The notes below the pieces were generated by a model. The model made no database searches. It saw only the letters and a program-made list of their open reading frames with translations, and was not told the origin of the DNA. Below, in pieces: positions 24,507-33,360 of a DNA stretch of 64,000 bases. Position numbers and translations under genes: made by a program. Every line of letters starts with the position of its first letter. Within the stretch, counting starts at the first letter, position 1. Where the stretch lies: the NCBI GenBank assembly GCA_025965895.1, contig JAOPWC010000058.1:1-64000 (forward strand), in the 5' to 3' direction. This DNA is from Mycobacterium sp. (GTDB lineage Bacteria > Actinomycetota > Actinomycetes > Mycobacteriales > Mycobacteriaceae).

Positions 24507-25772
24507 TTGACACGATCGGATCCCGGGCAGGACACCAGGGAACTCCTGCTGCCGACCGACTTTGACGTCACCGATCCGGATGTCTACACCGACGGCATCC
24601 CGTTTGAGGAATTTGCCCGATTACGCCGCAACGCGCCGGTGTGGTGGAACCCGCAGCCACCTGGCGTGGGTGGCTTCGATGACGACGGGTTCTGGGTCGT
24701 GTCCACGCACCGCGATGTGCGCGAGGTGTCACGGCGTTCGGATGTGTTCTCCTCCGCGCGCCGGGGGGCGATTCCGCGACTGGAGGACGGCATCACCCCG
24801 GCGGAGTTCGAGGCGACGCTGGCAGTGCTGATCAGCAAGGACGCTCCCGAGCACACCAAGTTGCGCGGATTGGTATCACGGCTGTTCACCCCGCGTGCCA
24901 TCGAGGCCATCCGCCCGGCGCTGGAACAGCGAGCGGAACGCATCGTGCGCGCGGCGCTCGATGGCGGTCAGGGCGAGTTCGTTCGCGAGGTAGCCAGTGA
25001 ATTGCCTATGCAGGCCATCGCCGATTTGATCGGGGTGCCTGAGCAGGACCGCGTCAAGCTCTTCGAATGGAGCAACCAGATGACCGGCTACGACGACGCC
25101 GACATCGACGTTGACTCCCGTGTTGCCGCGGCCCAGATCTTGGGTTACGCCTATCAGCTGGCCGAGGACCGTCGTGAATGCCCGACCGATGACATCGTGT
25201 CGCGGTTGCTCGGTGGCAGCATCGATGGTGAGCAGTTGACTTCGGAGCAGTTCGGCTTCTTCGTGATCATGTTGGCGGTGGCCGGCAACGAAACAACCCG
25301 CAATGCCACCACCATGGGCATGATGGCGTTTCTGGAGAATCCCGATCAATGGGAGCTGTACAAGCGCGACCGCCCGGCCACCGCGGTGGATGAGATCGTG
25401 CGCTATGTGTCACCGCTGCTCTGCCTGCAGCGCACCGCCGTGCACGACACCGTCATCGGTGACACCCCGATCAGCGCCGGGCAGCGAATAGTGATGCTCT
25501 ACTCGTCGGCCAACTTCGATGAAGCGGTTTTCGCCGGTCCGCGACGCTTCGATATCACCCGAAATCCCAACCCGCACTTGGGATTCGGCGGAACCGGCGC
25601 GCATTACTGCCTGGGGGCGAACCTGGCCAAAGTCGAGCTCGACCTCATCTTCAATAAGATCGCCGACCACATGCCGGACATCAGCTCGCTGGGGGAGCCC
25701 ACCCGGTTCCGGTCCGGATGGATCAACGGCATCAAACGGTTCGACACCCGCTATTGCCCGGTGGTGCATTAG
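24507..25772 (+). CDS. Cytochrome P450, CYP125-like
   Basis: 421 residues. FDVTDPDVYTDGIP, PVWWN, FGFFVIMLAVAGNETTRNA (I helix), EIVRYVSP (ExxR) and HLGFGGTGAHYCLGANLAK with haem Cys about residue 368 match, from memory, the CYP125/CYP142/CYP124 group, closest to CYP125, including NPNPH, ADHMPD and RSGW.NGIK. CYP125 oxidises the C26 terminal methyl of cholesterol and cholestenone to the acid. TTG 24507 has AGGAGG six bases upstream. It is the third gene of the LuxE/LuxC operon, so terminal-carbon oxidation and acid-to-aldehyde reduction may act on the same substrate. Confidence 0.9.
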   Translation: MTRSDPGQDTRELLLPTDFDVTDPDVYTDGIPFEEFARLRRNAPVWWNPQPPGVGGFDDDGFWVVSTHRDVREVSRRSDVFSSARRGAIPRLEDGITPAEFEATLAVLISKDAPEHTKLRGLVSRLFTPRAIEAIRPALEQRAERIVRAALDGGQGEFVREVASELPMQAIADLIGVPEQDRVKLFEWSNQMTGYDDADIDVDSRVAAAQILGYAYQLAEDRRECPTDDIVSRLLGGSIDGEQLTSEQFGFFVIMLAVAGNETTRNATTMGMMAFLENPDQWELYKRDRPATAVDEIVRYVSPLLCLQRTAVHDTVIGDTPISAGQRIVMLYSSANFDEAVFAGPRRFDITRNPNPHLGFGGTGAHYCLGANLAKVELDLIFNKIADHMPDISSLGEPTRFRSGWINGIKRFDTRYCPVVH

Positions 25773-25945
25773 CTCAAGGTGTCAACCTGCGGTTTCGGGA
25801 AATTTGGAGAAGAACGCTCGCAAGAATCTAAGAAAGCTAATAGAAAAATAAGATAACATTAAGGCGCAGCAGGCTGGGCTGAGGAGTCTGTGGATCCTTC
25901 CCCGGGGAGAGCACACAGCGACAAGCGTTGGTGAGGAGCGTGTTG
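25773..25945. promoter_or_regulatory. AT-rich intergenic segment before FAD hydroxylase
   Basis: Positions about 25810-25862 are unusually A-rich for this genome (runs of AA, TAA and AAAAATAAG). No inverted repeat is seen. It probably holds a promoter, or marks a junction. Confidence 0.3.
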
Positions 25946-27409
25946 ATGACCGGGCACGCGGTGGTGATCGCCGGGGGCGGCCCGACTGGTCTCATGTTGG
26001 GCGGTGAGTTGGCACTGGCAGGGGTCGACGTCGCCATCGTCGAGCGGCGAAGCAGCCACGATGTCATCGGCTCGCGCGCGGCGGGAATGACCCCCCGCAC
26101 CCTCGAGGTCCTGGATCAGCGCGGCATCGCCGATCGGTTCCTCGCTCAGGGGATCAAGGGTCAGGCCGGGCATTTCTCCGGGATCTTCATGGATGTCACA
26201 GACTTTCCCACCCGGCACAATTACGGACTCGGGCTGCTGCAATACCACACCGAGTGCATACTGGCCGACTGGGTTACCGACCTCGGGGTGCCGATCTACA
26301 GCGGACGTGCGGTGGCGGGTTTCGCCCAGCATGACACCGGGGTTGACGTCGGGTTGTCCGACGGCGTATCGCTGTGCGCGGCCTATCTCGTCGGGTGCGA
26401 CGGAGGGCGCAGTCTGATCCGTCAGACAGCCGGTATCGAGTTCCCGGGGTGGGATCCGTCCACCAGCTGCCTGGTCGCCGACGTCCGGATGACCGAGGAG
26501 CCCGAGTGGGGCATCCACCGAGACGGTGGTCTTCTCCATGTCATCATGAAGTTGGAGGACGGGCCGGTGCGGGTCCTGGTGACCGAACCGCAGCTGGGGC
26601 GGACCGGCGAGCCCACCCTGGCAGATGTGCGCGAGGCGCTGATCACCGCGCGCGGGACCGATTACGGGATGCACAGTCCCGGATGGATTTCCCGGTTTAC
26701 CGATGTGACCCGGCAGGCGGCGTCCTATCGGGACAGGCGAGTGCTGCTGGCCGGCGACGCCGCACATGTGCATTTCCCGATCGGGGGGCAGGGTCTCAAC
26801 ACCGGTATCCAGGATGCGGTGAATCTGGGCTGGAAGCTGACCCAGGTGGTCAAGGGAGTATCACCTGACACCTTCCTTGATACCTACCATGCCGAGCGGC
26901 ACCCCGTCGCGGCCCGTGTCTTGCTCAACACCATGGCGCAGACCGCACTCAGCGGCCCGGGTGAGCGGATCGATGCGTTACGCGACACCATGGCCGAGCT
27001 GCTGACCATGGACGAGCCGCGACATCGCATCGCCGGGATGATGTCCGGCCTGGACATTCACTACGACCTCGGCGAAGGGCACCCGCTGCTGGGACGCCGC
27101 ATGCCCGATCTCGACGTGGTCACCGCCAACGGCCCGCAGCGGGTGTACACCATGCTGAACGGGGGCCGCCCGGTGCTGCTCAACCTCGCTGAGCCTGGCG
27201 GCTTCGACATCACGCCGTGGATCGATCGGGTGCAGTTAATCGACGCCAAATACGCTGGTGCGTGGGAGCTTCCGGTACTTGGCGCGGTGGCACCCCCAGG
27301 AGCGGTGCTCATTCGGCCCGACGGATATGTCGCCTGGGCGGCAGACCTAACCCACCCCGGACTCCCTGACGCGCTCACCACCTGGTTCGGACCGCCCACT
27401 CCGGGGTAG
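25946..27409 (+). CDS. FAD-dependent monooxygenase, aromatic/polyketide hydroxylase type
   Basis: 487 residues with the class A flavoprotein hydroxylase layout: VVIAGGGPTGLMLGGELALAG (FAD dinucleotide fold), RAAGMTPRTLEVLDQRGI, CDGGRSLIRQTAGIEF (DG motif), RVLLAGDAAHVHFPIGGQGLNTGIQDAVNLGWKL (GD motif) and a C-terminal thioredoxin-like tail (PGAVLIRPDGYVAWA). Family members hydroxylate phenols and polyketides with NAD(P)H. ATG 25946 with GTGAGGAG seven bases upstream. It is on the same strand as, but 170 bp beyond, the LuxE/LuxC/CYP125 operon. Confidence 0.9.
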   Translation: MTGHAVVIAGGGPTGLMLGGELALAGVDVAIVERRSSHDVIGSRAAGMTPRTLEVLDQRGIADRFLAQGIKGQAGHFSGIFMDVTDFPTRHNYGLGLLQYHTECILADWVTDLGVPIYSGRAVAGFAQHDTGVDVGLSDGVSLCAAYLVGCDGGRSLIRQTAGIEFPGWDPSTSCLVADVRMTEEPEWGIHRDGGLLHVIMKLEDGPVRVLVTEPQLGRTGEPTLADVREALITARGTDYGMHSPGWISRFTDVTRQAASYRDRRVLLAGDAAHVHFPIGGQGLNTGIQDAVNLGWKLTQVVKGVSPDTFLDTYHAERHPVAARVLLNTMAQTALSGPGERIDALRDTMAELLTMDEPRHRIAGMMSGLDIHYDLGEGHPLLGRRMPDLDVVTANGPQRVYTMLNGGRPVLLNLAEPGGFDITPWIDRVQLIDAKYAGAWELPVLGAVAPPGAVLIRPDGYVAWAADLTHPGLPDALTTWFGPPTPG

Positions 27410-27494
27410 CGGGAAGGGTAGACGCTGCTGGATGCAGTGCACTCGCGAGAACATCGACGGCGTCCCACCGCGCCGCGAATGTTGCCGCGACTCG

Positions 27495-27806
27495 TTACAG
27501 TCTGTCCATCTCTCGTGCCATCGCGGAGTGCTCGAGAAAACCGAGACGCGACGGGAAGTCCCGCGGCGACGGGCGCGTCTCGCCCGCAGAGAGAGAAAAC
27601 ACCCGCGAGAGCGAGCCGAGCACACCACGCGCCGCGTCAGCGAACTGATGTGCCGTTTTATGTTTCCGCAGCGGCACCGCTGCCGCCGTACTTAGGAAGA
27701 CCTCTTGTTCGGTAATCAACACCGGCGGCCGAGATGCCCCTTCAGGCACGACACCGGCTGGTGTTGCCAGATCCGCGATGATGGATGTCTCTGTTTCTGC
27801 AGTCAT
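27495..27806 (-). CDS. Small conserved mycobacterial protein
   Basis: 103 residues with a strong ribosome site (AGGAGGG) before ATG 27806. The sequence has a hydrophobic/acidic part (PPVLITEQEVFLSTAAAVPL) and a C-terminus ending RLGFLEHSAMAREMDRL, a pattern I recall from small mycobacterial proteins of unknown function. There is no membrane segment or signal peptide. It lies downstream of the P450 at 28022 on the same strand. Function unknown. Confidence 0.55.
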   Translation of the reverse strand: MTAETETSIIADLATPAGVVPEGASRPPVLITEQEVFLSTAAAVPLRKHKTAHQFADAARGVLGSLSRVFSLSAGETRPSPRDFPSRLGFLEHSAMAREMDRL

Positions 27807-27836
27807 TTCGGGTCCCTCCTGTTGATGTGGTCTTTG

Positions 27837-28049
27837 TCACGTAAACCGAAACGGGACGTGCCGTGAGCGCTGCCGTTGGCCCGCTTTGAAGCCGGCGAGC
27901 ATAGCGCGGTACCGACTTTTCGAGGCGTATCCGGATGCCACTACGTAGTCGCTCAACCCGGCGGTGGTACATCCGACGGGATGCCCGATTACCTCGTTGG
28001 CGGCGTCGGTAACCAACCGGTTCAACACCGTGTCACGGTTGGGCTGCAT
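27837..28049 (-). CDS. Small ORF of uncertain reality
   Basis: 70 codons (MQPNRDTVLNRLVTDAANEV) overlapping the end of the P450 gene by 28 bp and ending 30 bp before the small conserved gene. Third codon positions are moderately G/C-rich. There is no clear ribosome site and no recognised domain, so it may be a shadow. Confidence 0.2.
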   Translation of the reverse strand: MQPNRDTVLNRLVTDAANEVIGHPVGCTTAGLSDYVVASGYASKSRYRAMLAGFKAGQRQRSRHVPFRFT

Positions 28050-29422
28050 GTTCTGCGACGGGGGCGCACCCGGGCGGATATGGCCTCTGCGGCGACGGTG
28101 GTGAACGGTACGGCCAGTGGGAAATCCTTTCGTAGGGAATGGATTTCAACTCGCCTGGTCACGGTGGCCAGCGCCAGGGTCGCTTCGAGCATCGCGAAGT
28201 GATCCCCGATGCACGAACGTGGACCTGCGCCGAACGGCAGGTACTGCCAGCGGTCTCGCGCTTTTGAGTTCTCCGCGGAGAACCGGTCGGGGTCGAATGT
28301 CAGCGGCTCGTCCCACAGTTGCGGGTCGCGTTGGACGGCATAAACTCCGGCGACCAACGTGGTGCCGCGCTCAACGCGGTATCCGTCGACGGCGATGTCT
28401 TGCATCGCCATCCTGCCGATCGCCGCGCCGGGTGGGCACAGACGCAGCGCCTCGTGCAGCACCTGAACCGTGTATTCCAATCGCGGGACATCGTCTGGCG
28501 TCAGTTCCCGGTCCCCGAGGGCGGCGACTTCGGAAGCGACCCGCCGCTGCAGTTCGCGATGATGCCCCAACGACCACAACGCGTAGCTCAGGGTTGTTGC
28601 GGTGGTGTCGTGGCCGGCGACCAGGAACACGATCAGCTCGTTGCAGATCTCGCCGTCGGAGAGCCCCCGTCCGGTCGCCGGGTCGGTGGCCGCGATCAAT
28701 GCGTGCACCAGCGGCGCCTTAACGGTGGGATCGGCGCGGCAGGCCTGCAGAATGTCGCTGGCGAGGTGGTGCAGGGTGGCGGCGGCGGCTCGGGCTCGCC
28801 GCCGCGCCGGGGTCGGCAACCATCTCGGGGCGCGCGTCGGCCGCAGAGCCCGGTCAGCGATATACGTCAACGCGACCCGCACCGGTTCGGCGACCGCATC
28901 AGCATGCGCATCGAGGTCCAGACCCAGCACGGAGCGACCGAGTGCCCGGAGGGTCAGCCGGCGACACTCGGCGTCGAGATCGATGTCGCCGCCGTCGGGC
29001 CAGCCTCTGGCGACCGTGTCGGCCGCCTGGAACATGTCGCCGCCGAACGCCCGGACGTGGTGCTTGGTGAACACCGGCTGCAGTGCCCGTCGGCGCGGAA
29101 GCCACGGTTCGTGCGTCAGGTCGAACATGTTGCCGCCCAACAGATCACGCATCTCCTCGTGGATGATCATTTTGTCGACGAACGCATCGGTGCGTCCCAG
29201 GACGTCACGGATCCCTGCCGGCGACGTGGTCACCACCATCGGCGCGACGAGCCGTTTCGGGCCCAAACTGACGCTGGTCACCGGACCGCCCGAGTCCCGC
29301 AGTGCCTCCTGGCCGGTGTGAAACACCCGCAATGCCCTGAGCCGTTGCAGGTAAGGCAGCGGATTTCGCGGCGGCAGCGGCAACGACGCCACATCGACCG
29401 GCCGGACCGCGGTGTCAGACAT
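28022..29422 (-). CDS. Cytochrome P450
   Basis: 466 residues with AGHDTTATTLSYALW (I helix, proton-delivery Thr), HEALRLCPP (ExxR), DPDRFS and FGAGPRSCIGDHFAMLEATLALA with the haem Cys. The N-terminus, RNPLPYLQRLRALRVFHTG, and the I helix resemble mycobacterial CYP135-CYP138 and CYP102-like enzymes acting on fatty acids, but the subfamily cannot be assigned. It is divergent from the SARP regulator at 29679 with 11-bp direct repeats between, so it is the likely target of that activator. Confidence 0.88.
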   Translation of the reverse strand: MSDTAVRPVDVASLPLPPRNPLPYLQRLRALRVFHTGQEALRDSGGPVTSVSLGPKRLVAPMVVTTSPAGIRDVLGRTDAFVDKMIIHEEMRDLLGGNMFDLTHEPWLPRRRALQPVFTKHHVRAFGGDMFQAADTVARGWPDGGDIDLDAECRRLTLRALGRSVLGLDLDAHADAVAEPVRVALTYIADRALRPTRAPRWLPTPARRRARAAAATLHHLASDILQACRADPTVKAPLVHALIAATDPATGRGLSDGEICNELIVFLVAGHDTTATTLSYALWSLGHHRELQRRVASEVAALGDRELTPDDVPRLEYTVQVLHEALRLCPPGAAIGRMAMQDIAVDGYRVERGTTLVAGVYAVQRDPQLWDEPLTFDPDRFSAENSKARDRWQYLPFGAGPRSCIGDHFAMLEATLALATVTRRVEIHSLRKDFPLAVPFTTVAAEAISARVRPRRRTCSPTVTRC

Positions 29423-29678
29423 TGCGGTACTCCGTTCTGGCCAGCAAATGCAGGGTCGCCGCCGGGTCGGGTATGTCGGACGCCGTGATCCGGTTCGTTT
29501 TCGGGGCCGTTGTCAGTTGGGGCATGGAGCGAATCTCCTGTGAGCGGGCGGTCGTGTTAGCAGACACTGTCCAAAACAGGCCGTCTTGCCACCGTCAATC
29601 CACCGTCAATCGATCATTCCTCAAATAACTAACACCCGCGGTACCATCGACCAGCGCATTCCCACGACTGGAGACGCC
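29423..29678. other. Divergent promoter region of P450 and SARP regulator
   Basis: 256 bp without a supported gene. It contains the 11-bp periodic direct repeats at 29582-29610 and must hold both promoters. Confidence 0.4.
29582..29610 (+). promoter_or_regulatory. 11-bp periodic direct repeats, SARP-type operator
   Basis: CGTCTTG (29582), CGTCAAT (29593) and CGTCAAT (29604) recur at exactly 11-bp steps; the last two are part of the exact tandem CCACCGTCAAT. SARP-type regulators are known to bind heptamer direct repeats with 11-bp spacing, and a BTAD regulator gene starts 69 bp downstream. Confidence 0.55.
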
Positions 29679-32600
29679 ATGGCGACGACTGAGCCTGCCG
29701 TATCCGTCTCCGTGCGCGTGCTCGGCGAAATCGCCATTGAACTGGACGGATCGCCTGTGGCACTGCCGACAAGCTTGCGGGCGGTGGCCTTACTCGGGTG
29801 GCTGGCCATCCATGCCGGGCCGCGGCCCCGATCGGAGGTCGCGTCGTCACTGTGGCCCGATGTTCCGGACGCGAGTGCGCGTAACAGTGTGCGCAGTGCG
29901 TTGTGGTCGCTTCGCCAAGCCTTCAACGGTCACGCCGACGCTGTGCTCGACACGTCCCGTAATCGCATTGGACTACAGAACGTGTCGGTCGATCTTCAAC
30001 GTTTCGGGGAGATGGTCGACGCCGGTCAACTCGACGATGCCTTAGCGCTTTCGTCGGGCGAACTGTTGGCCGGCCTGGACGACGAGTGGGCCATCGTTGC
30101 CAGAGAAACGCACCGGAATCGGCTGATCGCCCTGCTGGCTGACAGTTCGAATGCGGCCGCTGCGGAGGGCGATCAGAATTTGGCGATCGCCCGGGCACGA
30201 ACGGCCGCACAGTTGAACCCGCTGTCCGAATCGTGTGCCCGCCTTTTGATGCGTCGATACGACGAGGCGGGTGACCGGTCCGTTGCGCTCGGCGTCTACA
30301 GCCGGATGGTTGACCGGCTCCGCCGCGAACTCAAGATCGCCCCTTCGGAGGAATCCTGGCGGTTAGCCGAGGCGATCCGCACCCGACAGCACGGTCAGAC
30401 ACCGAAGCGGCTGCCGATGACCGACGATGCCGGCGAGCACCTTCGCCGCACCCGGCTTGTCGGCCGCGACCGGGAACTCGCGGTCCTTGAGCGTGCCTGG
30501 CGGTCCGCGCAGTCGGGTGCCGGCGGTGTCGCGATCGTGCACGGCGACCCGGGTCTCGGCAAGACGCGGTTGATGGCCGAGCTGTGTCAGATCGCCCGCA
30601 GCAGCGGGGCGCTGACCGCGGTGGGCACGACCTCAGCCATCAACGGCGCCCCGTACTGGCCGTGGGTGGAGCTCGGCGGCGCGGTGCTCCGCGGCATCGG
30701 TGGGGCACCGGAGGGCGAGCCGTTCACGACCGCGCTGGCCCCGTTACTGCCGACACACATCCAGCCCCGTGCGCCCGGACCCCCCGAGTTCGAGCAGGCA
30801 CGCCTCCGTGAGGGCCTGCTGGATCTGCTCGAGTACGCCGCAAAGCGCACGCCGCTGCTTCTTGTCCTCGAAGACATGCACGCCTGCGATGAGGCAAGCG
30901 CCGCGGTTCTCGCGGGGGCATCGCGGCGGGTCAAAGGCCTGCCGGTGCTGCTGGTGTGGACTCGGCGCAACAGACCGCTTCGGACGGCGCTGACAGAGGT
31001 GGAGCAATTGGCGACACATTCTGGCGTACTTGTGGCGCAGCTGGGCCTCGACCGTCTCAGCGATGAGGCGATTTCGGCTATTGCCCGTGATATCGGGCCG
31101 CTCGAGGCCGACGCCGTCAGGACAATCGTCGCCTCGGCCGACGGGAACACGCTGCTCGCCGTGGAAGCGGCGCGCACGATGGTGCGGGGCGACAGGTCGT
31201 TGCCGCAAGGACTGCGCTCGGTCGTCCGCGCGGCCTGCGCGCATCTGCCCGCACCCTCGGTGACCCTGTGCGAGGTACTGGCTGTAGCCGGGCGGCCACT
31301 GAGCGTCGACGACACTCGCCGACGGTACGGCCGCTGCGACGACGCCGGGGTGGATGCCGCGTTCGAATGTGCCCAGGACGCTGGATTATTGGAGATCAAT
31401 GACGGCATGCTCGGTTTCCGCCATTCGCTTCTGCGCGAGGCGTACTACGCCGACTTGCCGGTGCTGCTGCGCAGTCGGCTGCACGCCGAAGCCGCACGCG
31501 ACCTCGATGAGAACGCCAAGCCAGAACTCGCCGGCGAGGCTGCGCGGCACCTGATCGCCGCGGGCGACGAGCTAGGGGCCACCGGGCTGCTTGTCCGTGC
31601 CGCACACCACGCCGTGTCCGTCGGTGCGCTCACCCGCGCTGAGGAGCTGTTGACGGAGGCATCGCAGCTCGCGCCGTCCGACGTCGCGATCACCCTGGAA
31701 CTGGCAGAGGTTGCCGCGCACCGCGGTATGGCTGCGGTATCGCAAACGCGTTTCGAGCAGGCGCTCGACGGCCTCATGAGAGCCGACGACCCGGTCGGCG
31801 TCGCCACCGCCCATATCCGCTGGGCCGAGTGGAACACCGGCCCGCTGTGCCGCCCGCAGGTCGCCAGGGAGTCGGTGGGTACGGCCCTGGAAGTGCTGGA
31901 CACAGCCGGGATATCAGCGCTGCGTCTGCGACTGGAAGCACAAGCTTTCATGGCGCTGTGCGAGGCGATGGCCGGCGACCCGGAAGCATGCGAGCGTCTG
32001 CTGGACACCCTCGACGAGCAATGCCGCCGTCTGCCGGCCGAACCGATCCGCGACATTCGCCGCCATGTTGCCCGGTCCCTGGCGCACATGCGGCAAGGCC
32101 GCTTCGACGAGGTCGCCCAGTCCGGACGAGCAGCAGCGGCCATTGCCCGGTCGATCGGCCGGCAAGACCTGATGTACGGATCCCTCGTCAACGCGGCCGC
32201 CGGCCTGGCCGCGACCGGCGAATATGGTCAAGCCCTCGAACTTCTCGACGAGATCGGGTACGTGCCCAGCATCGGGACACTGCCGCTCGCCATCGAAGCC
32301 GAAGTGCAGATGTCGCGCGCCTGGCTGATGTCGCGGCTCAACCTGCACGCCGAAGCGATCCGGGTGGCGCGCTCCGCACAACGCCTTACCGAGCGGCTCG
32401 GCACTGAAGTGCTGACCGCCAGCGCCGACGCCGAGGCCGGACGCGTCATGTTGCGCGCGGGCTGCTACGCCGATGCCGCCGACCTTCTGGGCAGGGCGTT
32501 GGACGTCGCCGGGCCGGCGATCGGCAGGCCGTTGGCACGACTGCAACGGGCCCAGGCGCTGGCCCGATCGGCCAACCTCGACGACGCGAAGGCTGAGTTG

Positions 32601-32912
32601 GCAGCCACCGCAATCGAACCGGTGGGCCGCAGCGATTGGCCGGACGTGCTCGTCGCGAGGATGTCGTCGGTGCGGGGACTGATCGCCGCCGCCGACGGCG
32701 ACTCAACGACCGCCGAACATCACTTTCGACGCGCCGCCGCCTGCTGGCGCCGCCGCATTGACGCCGCGGACGCCGGCGAGCGATACACCGCAGTTCTTGC
32801 CGACCTGGGCCGCCCGGTGATCGGCTTGATCTCCCCCGCCGATGAGCTCGACGAGGTCCTTGCCGATCTCGCTTTACTGCAACCCAGCCGAGGAAGCCAT
32901 GCCAACCTTTGA
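29679..32912 (+). CDS. SARP/BTAD-ATPase transcriptional regulator
   Basis: 1077 residues from ATG 29679. Order: winged helix DNA-binding domain (VRVLGEIAIELDGSPVAL...NSVRSALWSLRQAF), BTAD domain (VDLQRFGEMVDAGQLDDALAL...RMVDRLRRELKIAPSEE), AAA/NTPase domain with Walker A GDPGLGKTRLM near residue 290 and Walker B LLLVLEDMH, then a long alpha-helical TPR-like part. This is the AfsR/LuxR-MalT-like STAND design, an ATP-dependent activator. Its stop overlaps the SRPBCC gene start. SARP-type repeats precede it, and the divergent P450 is the likely target. The STAND part suggests a signal-induced switch. Confidence 0.88.
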   Translation: MATTEPAVSVSVRVLGEIAIELDGSPVALPTSLRAVALLGWLAIHAGPRPRSEVASSLWPDVPDASARNSVRSALWSLRQAFNGHADAVLDTSRNRIGLQNVSVDLQRFGEMVDAGQLDDALALSSGELLAGLDDEWAIVARETHRNRLIALLADSSNAAAAEGDQNLAIARARTAAQLNPLSESCARLLMRRYDEAGDRSVALGVYSRMVDRLRRELKIAPSEESWRLAEAIRTRQHGQTPKRLPMTDDAGEHLRRTRLVGRDRELAVLERAWRSAQSGAGGVAIVHGDPGLGKTRLMAELCQIARSSGALTAVGTTSAINGAPYWPWVELGGAVLRGIGGAPEGEPFTTALAPLLPTHIQPRAPGPPEFEQARLREGLLDLLEYAAKRTPLLLVLEDMHACDEASAAVLAGASRRVKGLPVLLVWTRRNRPLRTALTEVEQLATHSGVLVAQLGLDRLSDEAISAIARDIGPLEADAVRTIVASADGNTLLAVEAARTMVRGDRSLPQGLRSVVRAACAHLPAPSVTLCEVLAVAGRPLSVDDTRRRYGRCDDAGVDAAFECAQDAGLLEINDGMLGFRHSLLREAYYADLPVLLRSRLHAEAARDLDENAKPELAGEAARHLIAAGDELGATGLLVRAAHHAVSVGALTRAEELLTEASQLAPSDVAITLELAEVAAHRGMAAVSQTRFEQALDGLMRADDPVGVATAHIRWAEWNTGPLCRPQVARESVGTALEVLDTAGISALRLRLEAQAFMALCEAMAGDPEACERLLDTLDEQCRRLPAEPIRDIRRHVARSLAHMRQGRFDEVAQSGRAAAAIARSIGRQDLMYGSLVNAAAGLAATGEYGQALELLDEIGYVPSIGTLPLAIEAEVQMSRAWLMSRLNLHAEAIRVARSAQRLTERLGTEVLTASADAEAGRVMLRAGCYADAADLLGRALDVAGPAIGRPLARLQRAQALARSANLDDAKAELAATAIEPVGRSDWPDVLVARMSSVRGLIAAADGDSTTAEHHFRRAAACWRRRIDAADAGERYTAVLADLGRPVIGLISPADELDEVLADLALLQPSRGSHANL

Positions 32913-33288
32913 TGACTCGACCACGTCGCCCGCCCCGCCCGAAGACGTGTGGATGTTGCTCTACGACCCGCTTCGCTTCCCCGAATGGTGGGCGGGGATC
33001 ACCTCCACCACCTATGAAGGCGACGGGGACTACACTATGTACGTGGACGGCTACCCGGACTTTCCGATGGCCCAGACACTGGATACATCGCGCGAGGACG
33101 GCAACGTGAAGATCTCGTGCATGGTGTCCGACCTGGTGTTCCAATGGCACCTCGCACCCGTCGACGGCGGCACCGAGATCTTTGTGCATGTGGACATTCC
33201 GGAGCGGGAAGCATCGCGTCTGGCAATGCAGCGCGACATCATCAAATCGTCCCTTCGTCGGCTCGCCGACCTCGCCGCCACCTCCTGA
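32899..33288 (+). CDS. SRPBCC (START-like) protein
   Basis: 129 residues from ATG 32899 (GAGGA upstream), overlapping the regulator by 14 bp. FDDSTTSPAPPEDVWMLLYDPLRFPEWWAGI is the N-terminal signature of the polyketide cyclase/SRPBCC family; the C-terminal helix is RDIIKSSLRRLADLAATS. It probably binds a hydrophobic ligand. The overlap suggests co-translation with the regulator, perhaps supplying or sensing its ligand, but this is inference. Confidence 0.75.
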   Translation: MPTFDDSTTSPAPPEDVWMLLYDPLRFPEWWAGITSTTYEGDGDYTMYVDGYPDFPMAQTLDTSREDGNVKISCMVSDLVFQWHLAPVDGGTEIFVHVDIPEREASRLAMQRDIIKSSLRRLADLAATS

Positions 33289-33360
33289 ATCGACCACTGG
33301 CCGACCGCCGCCACCGAGGACCGGCGCGCCAGTTCCTGGTACTGCTTGGCCGGCCCCTTT

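Noticed and set aside
33289..33360. Rho-independent terminator between SRPBCC and amine oxidase genes
   Set aside because: ACTGGC/GCCAGT arms are 6 bp with a loop of more than 25 bases and only a short T run; too weak to call.
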